Shown: positions 21,561 to 34,557, counted from the first letter of the stretch. The stretch is DNA of 64,000 nucleotides from Cryptomeria japonica (GCF_030272615.1 NC_081415.1:371007809-371071808), one strand, 5' to 3'. Notes: generated by a model from the sequence alone, not told the origin. Translations and numbers: made by a program.

Positions 21561-23080
21561 AATGCATTCGCTTGTATTTTCTTTCATCAGGATAACTCAC
21601 ACCATCTCGATAGCCTTTTGAACTTACCTTGATCTCGTATTCTATTGCGACAAGACTTGTATTGGCATGATGTATCCTGAAATGTGTGCGTTGGGATAGT
21701 TTACTCTATTGATATTCCAAAATATCATTTGTCCGCATTTGATGGCTATTCCTATAGGCTATCAAGATTTCATGTTTGGCGTTTCTATCCCGATGTCCAT
21801 GTTCAACACTGATTTATTGGATCGGGTTAGTTATTCCAATGTAGGTATTTAACATTGATTTATCAATTCGGAATAGCTATTTTGATATATACATGAAATT
21901 TTGATTGGTTAAGGTTATTTTACTGATCTTCCTTGGTTTTATCAGGAATTTTTCATATATCATTAGGGCATAATGGAGACAATATGTGGGATTCTATGTT
22001 AGGTAAAAGAAAACTTCTGTAGGTTCAACCTTTTACCACTTTAAACACAAAACCTTGGTGATCATGCCAGGGGTATTGTTATAAAAATTTAGGGTTCCAA
22101 CATTCCCCTTCACTTGAATTCATTTGTAACAGCTCCTCACACCTGTTCATTGCATTAAAAGCTCATTTTATTGCTCATTTGTCCCTCTAGACACTCTTGG
22201 AAATAAATCTCTCATACTTTGGCTCTCACATTCTTGGATCTCAATCTTTTGGCTCTCATTGTGAATACTTGGCATCTATCTTTCAACAACAACATCATCC
22301 CAAGATTTGTCACTATTTTATCTCAAGAGAGGGTTTTGGCTGGAACGCTTTGTCTTCTCTCTGATCTCTTATCTTGCAACATTGTATGTCTTGCATTGTT
22401 GTATTCCTGAATGTATCTATTGTCTAGGTGCATTTAGTTTTTCATTTATTATTTTATCTTATATCTATTGTAATAGGGGTTTTCCTTGATTAAGTGGGGT
22501 TTGTTTCTATTGCATTTATCATTTATCTTGCATCTCATGTAGTAGGGGTTTTCTTCCATTGAGCAAGGATAGTTTCTATTACATTTATCTTTTTTTATCC
22601 AATCTATCTATTTGGCTATCCATGGAAGTGGAAACACCAAAATGGGGGTTTCACTAAGGCAAAATCCTCTACAACACAAACTTTTTCCCCTGTCTCCAGG
22701 TGCGCAGGTGATGAACATGTTTTGCATAGTGAAGGGTAAATTCTGGAGCCTTCTAGGCATATTTTTAGGTCTTTGATCCTACAGATGGCAGTGCAATGTG
22801 TAGACATCACCATAGCAAATTGGCGTCTAGGACCCAAGATCAAATGGCTCCCCTAGTATAATTTGTTCCTATTTCTATATTTGTATAACATTTATGACTT
22901 TATTAGTTTATTATATGTACTTTGACGTTCTGCAATTTTATAGGTTTAATATAGTGTTTACTTTATCATTATATTTTTTATCCCCTGGCTCACCTTTAGC
23001 ACCAATTTAAGTGAGGTAGTGGCATATATTTTGTTCTCTTAGGTTTATTATCTTAGAGGTGACAAATTCCCTCCACTACA
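21561..23080 (+). other. Right part of the Tat-1 5' LTR, no gene seen
   Basis: LTR sequence with GATAGTTTA and CCGATGT motifs continuing the repeat theme. The stretch TTTATCTTGCATCT with GTAGGGGTTTTC appears twice near 22440-22560. I see no coding evidence. Confidence 0.45.
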
Positions 23081-23082
23081 TT

Positions 23083-23102
23083 TGGGTGAACCCGACATGA
23101 AT
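23083..23102 (+). other. Primer-binding-site candidate of Tat-1
   Basis: TGGGTGAACCCGACATGAAT begins two bases after the LTR end CCACTACA. It shares GGTGAAC..GACATGAA with the site in PMD-LTR-1. The tRNA is not assigned. Confidence 0.6.
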
Positions 23103-23335
23103 GCCTCATGTCGGATCTCTTTCTGTTATAATTTGATGTTTTCAACAAGGAATTTTCTAAAGATTATTTTGATATGTTAGATGAGGTCTTGGATGACTTC
23201 TTAGAATAATCTCCTTCTAATGGAGATGCAAAGAATAATTCATCTTTGAACTCCTTTTCACTGAAAAATGAAGGGTGCATGAATGTCATTGTTGTCTTTG
23301 CGGCTCCATGAAATCCTAAAAGACCATGCACTTAT

Positions 23336-24130
23336 GTGACTATTGCTAGTCCTTGTCCAAATAAAATCAAAACCATTTGTGGGAAATCATTCAAGGGAGA
23401 TGCTCTTTATTTGTATACTAGGTTTATACAATCTAAACAACCTTCTTATAATACTATTGCTCATACATATAATACAAGGATAAATAAACAACATCTTGAT
23501 CAACCACAACCTTCTTTACCACCTTCTCAACCTAGTCTTCCTGAAGCACCTCCACATGTGGTCAAGCGACCTAGGGACTATGATATTGTTGATTAACTTA
23601 AGGTTACTCATGCTAAGATCTCATTATGTGACTTGCTTCAGACCGCTCCGGTGTATCAAGGTAAACTAAGGAAGCCTTGTAAAATATTTTGTTGCCTTCT
23701 TCTACAAGACTGACATATGTAAATGCATTGACGGATTATATTCATGCAGATATGTCAAATATTACATTCTATCCCCATGAATTCCTACCTCCAGAAGTAA
23801 GGAAATTGGTTGATCCTTTAATGATAATTTTTCATGTTAATGGTGTTGGTATTAGATGAACCCTTGTTGATACAGGCTCTGCACTTAATGTGTGTAGTTT
23901 AGATTTGTTGGTGAAGATTAAGGTGGATCCAAATGCCTTAGCAACATCTTCTTTGTTCATTTGAGGTTTTGATAATAGTGGAAAGTTTGTTTTGAGAATG
24001 GTCATATATTTCTTGAAAGTTGGACTAGTCACCATTCAAACTCTTGTACATGTGATTTTGGGTCCTTTATCTTATAATCTTCTCCTGGCAGACCATGGCT
24101 TCATGCTTTGGGAGTTGTTTCTTCTACACT
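23336..24130 (+). pseudogene. Tat-1 protease region (degraded)
   Basis: A Pro-rich linker (QPSLPPSQPSLPEAPP) and the phrase RPRDYDIVD precede the protease, as is usual in this lineage. The aspartic protease active site reads LVDTGSALNVCSLD with D-T-G at 23869-23877. It lies in a context with several stops (TGA in front of TLVDTG, and in SLFI*GFD). The product would process the polyprotein. No gag capsid domain or zinc knuckle is visible between the PBS and this point, so gag is deleted or decayed beyond recognition. Confidence 0.6.
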
Positions 24131-24469
24131 TCATGGCTTAGTGAAGTTTTTTAGAAAATAATCAATTGGCTACAATCAAGGTTGAGCCTGATGCTATGCA
24201 TCTATATCAAATAGCTGCAATAGGTCAAGCCTTAATTACACCTTCATTGTAAAATTATGTTCAAATGTTGTCCTTTACAATGAAAACTTCTACTTTTGTC
24301 GTGTCCACTTAAAAGGAAATTCAGAAGAGTGAAGAAGTTCTAAAGGAAGAATCATCTAAGAAGTAAGATTCCTTGAAAAAGGATCCTCCTAAAGCATACC
24401 TCTCAAAGGCACAAAAATCTGAGTCTATCCTTACTAAATAATCTTCTAATGAATCATGTTCTCCATCTA

Positions 24470-24840
24470 AATTGAATGCGTGTTCAGGTGACAATTGGGG
24501 TTCATTGGATTTTACTAATTCTCATGTTGGTGAATACAAAGTTCACCCTGTCCATATGAGATTTCCTAAGATCTCATTCACATCGGCTACAAAAGATGAT
24601 TATGCATCCATAAAGTCATGTGATACTTATCATGTTGATCATCTTTTCTATACAAAACCTCCAACTTTCAAAGAGTTGCATGATATTTATGGTCTAGGTA
24701 TAATCTTGTATCAAAGCTAGGTTATGATGGTAAGGGTTGTGGACCTAATGAACAAGGTATTCAAATTCCATTGGAACCTGAACCTCATCATCATAACACT
24801 AGACTAGGTATATTAACCTACATCTTGCAAGGATAAACCA
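24470..24840 (+). pseudogene. Tat-1 linker with G-patch motif (degraded)
   Basis: Open frame 24472-24720 (NACSGDNWGSLDFTNSHVGE) is followed out of frame by LGYDGKGCGPNEQGIQIPLE at about 24718-24780. Its Gly-rich spacing matches the G-patch found between protease and RT in many plant Tat-type elements. The G-patch is a putative RNA-binding module. A frameshift separates the two parts. Confidence 0.5.
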
Positions 24841-25990
24841 TGGTTAAATGTCAACATGGTTTCTGTTGAGCCTCTTCCTCTTAAAGATTGTACAACCTAA
24901 ATATATTGATATTGCGGCACCACCAAATGAATTTCATTTAGACCTCTTCCTTTTGGAGGAGTCTTTAAAGGAATTTTTAGGTGTATTTGATGAGTTACCT
25001 TCTTATCATCATAAACATTGATTCCCTTATTATCTAAATGCTCAAGCATACTTTAGGGATTTTGTTGTGAGTGTTAATAAATAAGCTTCCTTATCCCAGA
25101 TGAGGAGCACCTATCTTCATCTCATCCAAAAGTTTGTAGCGTTCTACTCAATGAAGACACTATTAATGTTGTTATGGATGACAAAGCCCCTGATAAGGTT
25201 ATCAAGGTTGAAAAGTGTCTATCCTCAGAGGAATCTAAGGAATATTCAAATCTCCTACACAAATTTTATAATATCTTCACTTGGCAAATGAAGAAATGCC
25301 AGGGGTTGATGAATCAATTGTGGTTCACAATATTGTGCTAAGTCCCGATGCCAATCTAGTAAAGTAGAAGATACAAAAGATGAATCCCAAGGTGTCCTTG
25401 TTAGTCAAGACAAATATAGAAAAGATTTTAAAGGTTGGTTTTATCCATCCTATCACCTACTCTCCTTGGATTTCGAACATTGTTCCAGTTGGTAACCCTG
25501 ATGGTCGAATCTAAATCTGTATTGACTTTTGGGACTTGAATAAAGCTTCCCTCAAGTATGCCTTTCCACTCCCAAATATTGATATGATTGTCAATTTGAC
25601 TATAGGTTATGCCTTTCTCTCTTTCATGGATGGCTTCTTGGGTTATAATGAAATTTGCATTAACTTGGAAGATCAGTTCAAGAATACTTTCATGAATCTT
25701 TGGGGTACCTTTTGTTATGTCATCATGCCATTTGGGTTCAAGAATATAGGAGAAACCTATCAACAAGCCATGAATCATATTTTACAATTTCATCCATAAG
25801 ATTTTAGAAGATTATGTTGATGATATCCTTGTGAAGTCTATTGCCTGTCAAGATCATGTCAAGAATATTTGATCTATCTTTGAAAGACTTTGATTGTATA
25901 AAATGAGACTAAATCTTCTTTAGCATGTTTTTGGCATGGATGGTGGAAAACTCTTAGGGTTTATTGTCTCTTGTCGAGGAATCAAGATAG
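24840..25990 (+). pseudogene. Tat-1 reverse transcriptase (degraded)
   Basis: Fingers and palm motifs are readable: PITYSPWISNIVPVGNPDGR, then CIDFWDLNKAS (R-D-L-N-K type), SFMDGFLGYNEI, and CYVIMPFGFKNIGETYQ. The catalytic YVDD is at 25813-25824, in another frame from the preceding domain. It normally copies the element RNA into cDNA. Stops at 25514 and about 25798 and a frameshift before YVDD rule out function. A Tat or Athila-like lineage is more likely than a chromovirus. Confidence 0.7.
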
Positions 25991-26450
25991 ATACAAACAA
26001 GATCAAAGCAATTGTTAACATGCCTCCACCAAAGAACATCTCTCAACTTCATAGTTTGCAAGAGAAGATTTAGGCCATTTGTAGATTTGTATCTCAACTG
26101 GCCAATCATACCCTTCCATTTACGCAGCTATTAAAGAAATATGTATATTTCAAGTGAAATAAAGAGTGTCAAAAAGCCTTTGATTCTATAAAGAATTATT
26201 TGGCTAATCCACCCATCTTGATGGCATCTATGTTAGATAGGACCTTCTTTCTCTTCATCTCTGCCTCATCCAATGCTCTAGTAGCTTTATTGGCTTACTA
26301 TGAGAATGATGGTCTAGACAGGGTGGTATATTACATTAGCCATGTTATTATTGAATATGAAACTCGATATTCTACAATGGAAAAACAATTCTCGACTCTT
26401 TTCTTCGCAACACAGAAGCTGAGACATTATATCCTGTTGGACATTACTGC
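25990..26450 (+). pseudogene. Tat-1 RNase H, cut by Cop-1
   Basis: RT thumb residues (NMPPPKNISQLHSLQEKI) are followed by RNase H. The RNase H includes LFLFISASSNALVALLAY, VVYYISHVIIEYETRYS and QKLRHYILLD. The first catalytic Asp position reads S or A here, so the enzyme would be dead. The reading ends where Cop-1 begins (near 26451). The rest of pol is outside the window. Confidence 0.65.
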
Positions 26451-27206
26451 TGCTAGGGTATGTTGTTGTCATTGATGTCAACACATTCCTGTAATTTATT
26501 ACTTTGGTGATTGAAGATTGGTTTATTGGGATCATGGTTTGGTATATGGAGTATTTCTAGTATCATTATATTCTTCTATATTGGTTTTGGTGATCCGAGA
26601 AGCTTAATTGATCATATCACATGATCTAGTTTGTAGTTTGTTTTTTTGATAAGTGCTTTGCAGAGTTTAGTATTTCCTTTGGTATATTCTAGTGTGATTA
26701 GATCTTGAGATGAGTTTTTGAGAGATTGTTTTGGATGATCTTGTGTATCTTCTTTTCAGATGGTTCATGATTTGGTGCTCCACAATTTATCTGTCTTTGT
26801 GACAGTTGTTGTTGTTTAATTGTTCTTGAGGTTCAGATGATCAATGAAGATTTGATAAGTGGTGTTGGTACATTTGTTACTGATGATTCTAATGTTCTTG
26901 ATGGTGCTTCCTAATTGTGTCCTATTTTTTTTGATGTTCCGCATTGATTGTTGTGTGAGTTCTTAGTGATTTTTCTGAACCGGTGATGTTCTTTGTGTTA
27001 TGCGGTATTCCTAGTGGTGTAGTGTGTTGCAGTTGATCTTGGAGTGATTTCTGGTTGTGTTGTGTATTTGGAGATTTAGTTTAGGACCATGTTATATCAT
27101 GTATATCATTATATTGGTCTAGTGGTCGATATTTGTATCATGTGATGTAATTTTGTAATTATGAGTTGAGGGTTTAGCTGATCTTGTTGTCAAGGTTGAT
27201 AATTTG

Positions 27207-27214
27207 TATAAATA
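27207..27214 (+). promoter_or_regulatory. TATA box of the Cop-1 LTR
   Basis: TATAAATA in TTTGTATAAATAGGTGG, about 560 bp before the reconstructed LTR end. Confidence 0.5.
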
Positions 27215-27663
27215 GGTGGTATAGTCATGTAATTTGTGTATTGAGGTTGTGTCTGCATTATTGCAGAGTGATGTATGTACAAACAAAGGATTCATCTTTT
27301 GGTGTGGTGTATTGAGTAGAGATTGGTGTTGCAGAGCAGACATATGTGCTTAATCAGAACTATCCTCAGGTATTATTAGATGTTGTTTTTGTAGTTCATT
27401 TGATTCTGGATTGTTGTCCGATCATTTTGTAAGTTAGTGAGACTTCCTTGAGGTTTGTAACCTTCCGGGTTATTGTATCTTGAGCTGTAAGATCTAGGCA
27501 GTGTGCCTGAATGCTGGAGCATTCCCCATTGTAATATTTACACATACTACTGCAGAGTATCATCTTATTGTGGGTAGGTTCCCATTGTGGTTTTTCCCTT
27601 AACCAAGTTTTCTAGGTCAAAATATTGGTGTTGTATGTTGTGATATTTATTTGCTTATCTTTG

Positions 27664-28879
27664 TATTAGGATAACCAGTGGACAACTTAGAGGGGGGGTG
27701 AACCAGTTGTCAACAGATTATAAAAACTTTAAGAACACAAAACCTTTTACCAGAATGCATAAACCAAATACCAAAATAGCATATATAACAATTAGGCACA
27801 AACATAAATCACAGAAAAATTACCAACCATCCATAACATATAACACCATGATTTATACATGGAAAACCTAGTAAAGAGAAAAACCATGGTGGGAAGCCTA
27901 TCCATAGTCAGATAATACTTCTACAACAAGTATATGATTGCAATAAGAGGAGCCTGCACATGTAGAAAGGCCATCAGCCTAGAGTGCACTGCTTATCACA
28001 AAAGGAGCCTCAGTGATTACAAAATAAATCCAGACTACAATCCAGAAAGATGAATGAACTGCAAGAATAACATCTCCTATGCTTGAGTACAGAAGCTCAA
28101 TACCCGAGGTCTTAAACCTCTTTCACAAACCCAATTTGATCACCTATGATTGACCAAAACCTTTGCATATGATTACAACTTTATTTGCACATAGATAATC
28201 CCATAACCCATACCATATATGATCTACAAAGAGATCTTACATTATATTTATACCAACCCGAGACCTAAACAATTAGGTCGGCCACCTAAAATATAATACA
28301 ATAAATCCGTTACATAATTCTGCAAACCATTGATAAAAAAAGTCATCCTAAGACCGAAACAACATAAACCAAACAATAAATCCAATCGGTGACGCATTGG
28401 GAGAATCAACCAACAATTTACATAAACTGGTCCATAACCTAGTAGAATAATACCAGACCCAAAATAGGTTGCCATAAGAAAAATGAAACACCACGAACAA
28501 CTAGAACATGAACATGATAACCATTAGCATCCTAATAACCTTCTAGAAGATGCACCAACACCACTTATTGGATTCATCAAAAGATCTTCAACAAAGCCCT
28601 ACTGGTAAAATCCTTACTAGTAACCAAAAGGCTTACTAGAACAAATGATAGCGTCTGGATCATCAAATACCGAACCATCTAAATGTAATACACATCAGGA
28701 ATATATGAATAACCAATCCAAACTAATTCCAATAGCCAGACCAAACTGGGGACAAATCTCCAGATCAACATCAAAGACCAACCACTCTACCAGAAGCCGG
28801 TAGACAACAAAACAACTAGTGTTGATATCAATGACAAACATCAATTCAACACATAATCAATTCCTCTGAATTGCCAACA
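27664..28879 (-). repeat. 3' LTR of Cop-2 (left)
   Basis: It reads TATTAGGATAACC…TTGCCAACA on the plus strand and is homologous to 34558-35757. It has the G-run near the terminus (AGAGGGGGGGTGAA) seen in all Copia LTRs here. Confidence 0.9.
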
Positions 28880-29302
28880 ATATCCCCCTTTGGCATTTAT
28901 GGCAACACTAGATGTGAAAAACATCCAAGTGCCAATAAATGCCAAATAAGTCTCTCCCAATGGAAGACATCCAACAATCTCCCAAAATGATATGTCAATG
29001 AAGTTTTGAACCAACAGACCAAACTCCCCCTATGAATGATATCCCTGTTAAGCTCTATTTTTCACATATATATCTCTCCCCCTTTGACATCAATGCCATA
29101 AATCTGACATAAAAATCAAAGAAAAATCATAAAACCTCTGAACCACATAGCTGACTACTCCCCCCGAGTAGTAGCACCACCAAAACAATCCAGAATGAAT
29201 GATAGCACTGATAATACATGTTGGACTGATGCCAATCAACATCACTCAATTTTTTACTAGAGGGGTAGAAACTGTCAATCTGTCTTTGAAGTACTCAAAT
29301 GA

Positions 29303-29779
29303 TTACTTAGGCAAAGGTTTAGTGAAGATATCTGCAATCTGTTCTTCAGTGTTCACATAAACCAGTCTGACTTTATTTTCTTGCACCTTCTCCTTCAAAA
29401 AATCATACTTGATAGAAATGTGCTTAGTCTTAGAATGAAATACCGAATTCTTTGATATGTCAATAGCAGTAGAGTTATCATCGTAAATAACTACTGGTTC
29501 ATTGCAATCTACCCTTACATCCTTCACCATTTGCTTCATCCATAGAACTTGTGTACACTTAGTAGCAGCAACAACATACTCAGCTTTAGTAGTAGATAAA
29601 GAAGTACATGATTGTTTCTTGCTGATCCATGAAACAAGTTTCTTTCCAAGAAACAAAGCTCCATTGGATGTGCTCTTGTGGTCATCAAAATCTCCAGCTT
29701 GGTCAACATCTGTATATGCACATAGTGTAAAGTCATCATTTTTAGGATACCACAAACCATACTTAGTTGTTCCTTGCAA
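29303..29779 (-). pseudogene. Cop-2 RNase H
   Basis: 158 open codons hold the Copia RNase H: YTDVDQAGDFDDHKSTSN, LVSWISKKQSCTSLST, TKAEYVVAATKCTQVLWMK, IYDDNSTAIDISKN, HSKTKHISIKYDFLKEKV. It ends with IADIFTKPLPK, the normal polyprotein C-terminus. The catalytic pattern D (YTDVD), E (KAEY), D (YDDNS) is present, so this domain is nearly intact. It degrades the RNA of the RNA/DNA hybrid. Confidence 0.85.
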
Positions 29780-30830
29780 ATACCTAAAAAATACTTCATC
29801 ACACTCTCATGATTCTCTTTAGGATCACTCTGATATATTGATACAATACAAACTACATTTATTATATCCAGTCTCTGAGTCAAATATAACAAACCTCCAA
29901 TCATAGATTTATACCTTGTAGAATTTACTGGAGCCGCTGCATCATTCTTTGTCAACTTCTCACTTGTAACCATAGGGGTACCAACCGGTTTGGAATTTTC
30001 CATACCAAATTTCTTTGAAACAACTCTCTAGCATACTTAATTTGACAGATGAAAATACCTTTGTCATTCTGAGTAATGTGCAAACCTAAGAAAAATTTCA
30101 TCTCCCAAATCATAGACATCTCAAATTCATTCTTCATATTTTTAGAGAATTTCATACATAACTTATCCTCACCTGCAAAAATGATATCATCAACAAAGAC
30201 TTCAATAATCGATGTGTCATCATCAGTGATGTTATTATATAAGTTACTATAAGCATTACCTTTAGTGAAACCAAGCTCCAATCTAGCATACCAAGCTCTA
30301 GGGGCTTGTTTCAATCCATATAAAGCTTTCCTTAACCTAAAAACCATGTTTTTATCATCTAAAAGTGAAAATCCATCAAGTTTCTCAATGTAAACTTCCT
30401 CTTCAAGATCTCCATTAAAATATGCACACTTAACATCCATCTGATAAACCTTGTATTTCTTATGGGCAGAATAAGCAAGAAATAATCTCACAACTTCAAT
30501 CGTAGCTACCAAAGAAAAAGTCTCATCATAATCAATTCCTTACTTCTGAGAATATCTTTTACATACCAATCTAGCCTTATTCCTCACAACTTGTCCATCC
30601 TCATTTATTTTATTCCTAAAAACCCATTTTGTTCCAATAGCATTCTTATGTTTAGGCTAGGGAACTAAAGTCCATGTGTTTTTCTTTTCAATCTTATCTA
30701 ATTCCTCTTCCATAGCTTTCATTCAACATTCATCTTTGCAAGCTTCAATAACTGATGTCAGTTCAACTTGAGAAATTAAACATACCTCATCAGTTGTCAA
30801 CCTTCTTCTTGTCATTACTTCTTTGTTCTT
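29780..30830 (-). pseudogene. Cop-2 reverse transcriptase (frameshifted)
   Basis: The main open block is 29952-30512: [20 protein letters not shown] (first catalytic Asp), then [17 protein letters not shown]. The active site reads FVDDIIFAGED in place of the usual YVDD, and then EMKFFLGLHITQNDKG. The N-terminal part (TFSLVATIEVVR and the region to 30830) has stops. A deletion removes part of the segment between WYARL and GFTKG (LDKYFLQL in relatives). The C-terminal linker (GTPMVTSEKLTKNDAAAPVN) is in 29780-30003. Confidence 0.8.
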
Positions 30831-30833
30831 GTC

Positions 30834-32200
30834 TCAAATGATCTGAACTTCTAAATGATTTAACCTTACATACCTAGGAGTCTTCTGACTTTCCATTTCT
30901 TTGCTCTGATCTTCAATTACTATTGAATTTTTAGATACTGCAGGGGTAACTGTTTCAACATTTTGTTCTAGTTCAGGTGCTACCAGTTTAGTTACGATCA
31001 TATCCACTTTTGGTTCTCCCTCATAAGTTCTAATTTGACCTTTGTACAACTCATCTACCTTGACATTAGCACTCTCCACAATTCTCTGCAATCTTTTGTT
31101 ATAACATCTATATGCTTTTTTTTTTTAGAATAACCAAGAAATATCCCTTCATCACATCTAGGATCAAACTTTCCAATGGAATTATCTCTTTTGATATAGA
31201 ATTTACTACCAAAGATTCTAAAATACTTAACTGTAGGTTTATGACCAAACCATAACTCATAACGTGTCTTACCAGTGTCTCCTTCGATATGAACTCTATT
31301 AAATGTGTATATCATTGTGCTCACAACTTCTCTGCAATAGATATAAGGAAAATTAGCTTCCATCATCATAGTTCTAGCTGCATCCAAGATAGTTTTGTTC
31401 TTTCTTTCCACAACACCATTCTGCTAAGGTGTCTGGGGTGTAGACAATTGTCCCCTTATCCCATGCTTCTCACAATAACTGTTAAATTCACTATATGTGA
31501 ATTCACCACCCTAATTTGACCTTAAGCATTTAATCTTGAACCCTATCTCTATCTCAACTTTAGCTTTAAAGATCTTAAACTTTTCAAAAGCTTCAAATTT
31601 CTCCCTTAGAAAAGTAGCCCACATTATTCTATAATAATCATCAATGATTAGCATGAAATATCTATCACCCTGAAAACTCTTTATTCTTGCAGGACCACAC
31701 AGATCAGTATGAATAAGATCAAAAAAATCATTAGATTTGTCTTGTATACTCTTAAAATAAGTTCTGACTTTCTTTCCCATTTGACATTCCTTACATATCA
31801 GATTATAGGGCTTCACAATCTTAGGTATATCTCTAACAGCCTTAGTTGAACTGATCTTTACAATGCAATCAAAATTCGCATGACACAACCTCGTATGCCA
31901 TAGCCAACTCTCATAAACTTGTACAATCAAACATGTCTTCTCACCAAAGTTCAAATAAAAGATGTTACCTTTAGTTTGTATACCAGTTGCAATATTCAAT
32001 CCAGATCTGTTAATGATTTTACATTTTCCATCCTTGAACTATAATTGAAATCCCTTATCCACTAGCTATCCTACACTCAAAAGATTATGCCTTAAACCTT
32101 CAACATAATAAACATTATCAATGTTATGCTTACCATCCAATGATATAGTTCCTCTTCCTCTGATCATACATGCTTTTTCATCTCCAAATCAAACTAGTCC
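30834..32200 (-). pseudogene. Cop-2 integrase (left of sLTR-C)
   Basis: Block 31511-31999 has the HHCC zinc motif (WLWHTRLCHANFDCI … CKECQMGKK) and the first catalytic Asp in DLIHTDLCGPARIK. Block 31055-31411 covers the glutamate region (ERKNKTILDAARTMMMEA) and the C-terminal GKTRYELWFGHKP and GIFLGYS motifs. The Asp of CLRSN(…)GGEF is changed to Asn. Stops at about 31415 and 31513 and a frame change break it. Confidence 0.8.
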
Positions 32201-33265
32201 TATTGGTATTATGGATATGTTGCATTGGTTTTATCATTGATGTCAACACTTATCAACACTTATCCTTCTGGAGATCTTTGGTTATGTTCGCCAGCAAGTT
32301 TAGTGACTTATGCACAGTCACTAATATTTGGTTCACCGACACTGAGGATGACTTGTTATCATCTAGAGATCACTTAGTTATGTCGAAGACATGGTTTGGA
32401 CACTTGGTTTTGGTGATTTGGTTATTGGTCTAATCGGGTTGACATATTTGTTGTTACCGGCAAATTGGTCTAGGTTATGGACCGACATGCGTTATCTATT
32501 CCTGATCAGCATGACACGTTATGGAGATGGTTTGATCAATTGGTATTGATGTTGAGCCGAAATGATGCATCACATCTTGACTTACTTGTAATTGATTTTA
32601 TTGTAATATTCTTAGTGAGCCGACCTACACATTTGGTCTTAGGTTTTGGTATATATGTAAGATCTCATTTGTGAGATAATGTAAGGAAGAAGTGAAAAAT
32701 AAGTAGATGATATAAGGTTATGGTATTGTAACAAGGTATGTGCAAATATTAAAGATCATATGAGCAGACCATAGAGAAGGTTCAAGGAATGTTTGAAGGA
32801 GATAATCAGAGCTTAACAGGTACTAAATCCAGCATTGGAGATACTACTTTGAGCAGTAAATTATCATTGGATTTAATCATCCAATTGTAGTCAGTCTAAC
32901 TCCTATTTTGTGATTGAGCAGTGAGCTCTAGGTGGTTGGCCTTTTTGCATGTGGAGACCCCATTTGTACACACATACTATCTGCATTCAAGTCATTTGAT
33001 TGTGGGTAAGGTTTCCCACCATGGTTTTTCCCCTTACAAAGTTTCCACATACAAATCTTTGTGTTATGTCTTGTGGATGTTGTTCCTCTTTCTGTCTTAT
33101 GCATTAAGTTTCACCGATATTGATATTAACTATTAATTTGTTTACCAACATTAAGTTTGGTTTACTGGTATTAAGTATCAAGTTTGATTAAGTTATATTT
33201 GGGATGAAATTATTAGACAACTAATTCACCCCCCCCCCCCTCTCAGTTGCCTCTAGGTCCTAACA
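32201..33265 (+). mobile_element. sLTR-C: solo Copia LTR of the Cop-3 family
   Basis: 1065 bp with a perfect TSD AGTCC (32196-32200, 33266-33270). It is the reverse complement of the Cop-3 LTRs (46505-47584, 52162-53223): it starts TATTGGTATTATGG (expected TGTTGG) and ends AGGTCCTAACA. No internal region remains, so LTR-LTR recombination removed it. The C-run at 33227-33240 is the complement of the G-run in the Cop-3 LTRs. Confidence 0.9.
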
Positions 33266-33850
33266 AGTCCACCATCAAATTTTTGCAAAGATAAAAACTT
33301 CCTTTTATCTCCGGTCATATGATGTGAACATCCACTGTCTATCACCCATTCATCCTTGTCTTCAATTTTAGTAGCAAGGGCCTTTTTTTCATTTTGAACA
33401 ATAGGTGTCTGAGCATCTTCCTTGATAGCCAAAAATACCCATTCCTTTCCACTGTTGGATCCACTAGCTAAATCTTGTGTCGGTTCATCATCATAATCAG
33501 TCACACCTTCCTCATGTGCATAGTAACATGATTTGCCTTTGTTTCTCCTATACTTATGCTTGTTCTGATAGTCATGGTTAGGCCTACAAGATCTTCTATC
33601 TTTCTATTCAAATCTTGAATTCCTTTCAGGACATATAGATGCAAAGTGACCTATCTTATTACATGCAAAACATTTAAAGGTGAGTTTCCTTCATACTTAC
33701 TTCCCATTGGACCTTTAGGTACTCTTCTAGAAAATAGGGCTTGAAGTTTCTCAAACTCATCATCTTCTTTCTTCATTTCCTCCAGTTCCTTTGCATATTA
33801 AGCTTTCCAATCACTCTTACTGGTTGATGATGTAGATGTGTCAGAAGCAG
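33253..33850 (-). pseudogene. Cop-2 protease and zinc-knuckle region
   Basis: The protease active site is DEWVIDSGCSHHMTGDKR (about 33310-33365), with the Copia-type D-S-G. To the right, on the minus strand, the gag zinc knuckle reads KCFACNKIGHFASICPER (CX2CX4HX4C, about 33628-33680). The acidic linker VFLAIKEDAQTPIVQNEKKA lies between. Frameshifts separate knuckle and protease. Confidence 0.75.
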
Positions 33851-33851
33851 A

Positions 33852-34501
33852 TTAAGTCTTTGCAGCTCCTTGAGGATCAAATTCTTCAATCTCAAAAGAA
33901 GGTAATTTTCCAACCAAAGTATCCCTATTAATAAAAGTGTTAGCCATTGTTCTCAGCTCATTAATTGCAGTAGCCTTCATCTTATAAGCAAGTGGAAAAT
34001 CTCTTAGTACTTTAGAAATAATCTCATCTTCAGTCAGAGATCCACCATAGCATTGAATTCCCATAATAATTTCATTCTTTCTATAAAAGTAGTAATCCTT
34101 TCATCTTCTTCCATCTTCAGATTATCATACCTCACCCGGTAACCATCAAGTTTAGAAATTTTAATAGTAGGGTAACCTTCACTCAGAGCCTCCAACTTAT
34201 CCCATATAGCCTTCACAGATGATTGGGTAGCTAATCTCATAATTTGTTGATTAGAAAGTGCACTTAAGAGTGCTTCTCTAGCTCTACAATCATTCTCAAT
34301 GTCCTTATCCAAGGTTGCTGGAGGAGGATTTCTAGATGTCAAATTATGAGGAGTATATCCTTTCTCCATGACCTCCCAAATCTCTTTCCCAATACATCTC
34401 AAATGAGTTTCCATCTGAATCTTCAATACCCTATAATTTATCGAATCAAGCTTAGGGGTTTCTCCCCAGAAAACTGATGTAGTTGAAGTATTAGTTGCCA
34501 T
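33852..34501 (-). pseudogene. Cop-2 gag (UBN2-type)
   Basis: Start codon at 34501 (MATNTSTTSVFWGETPKLD), 44 bp after the PBS. The capsid-like UBN2 core shows YRVLKIQMETHLRCIGKEIW, then ALSNQQIMRLATQSSVKAIW, LEALSEGYPTIKISKLDGYR and YDNLKMEEDERITTFIERM. A frameshift near 34040-34064 moves reading to the block GGSLTEDEIISKVLRDFPLA. It forms the particle shell. Confidence 0.82.
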
Positions 34502-34544
34502 AAGATCTTCCTCAAGTAGTTAAGATTCTGCAGAGAGGACCAAT

Positions 34545-34555
34545 CTCTGATACCA
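34545..34555 (-). other. Cop-2 primer-binding site
   Basis: TGGTATCAGAG on the minus strand, complementary to the 3' end of initiator tRNA-Met, two bases inside the 5' LTR border. Confidence 0.9.
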
Positions 34556-34557
34556 AT

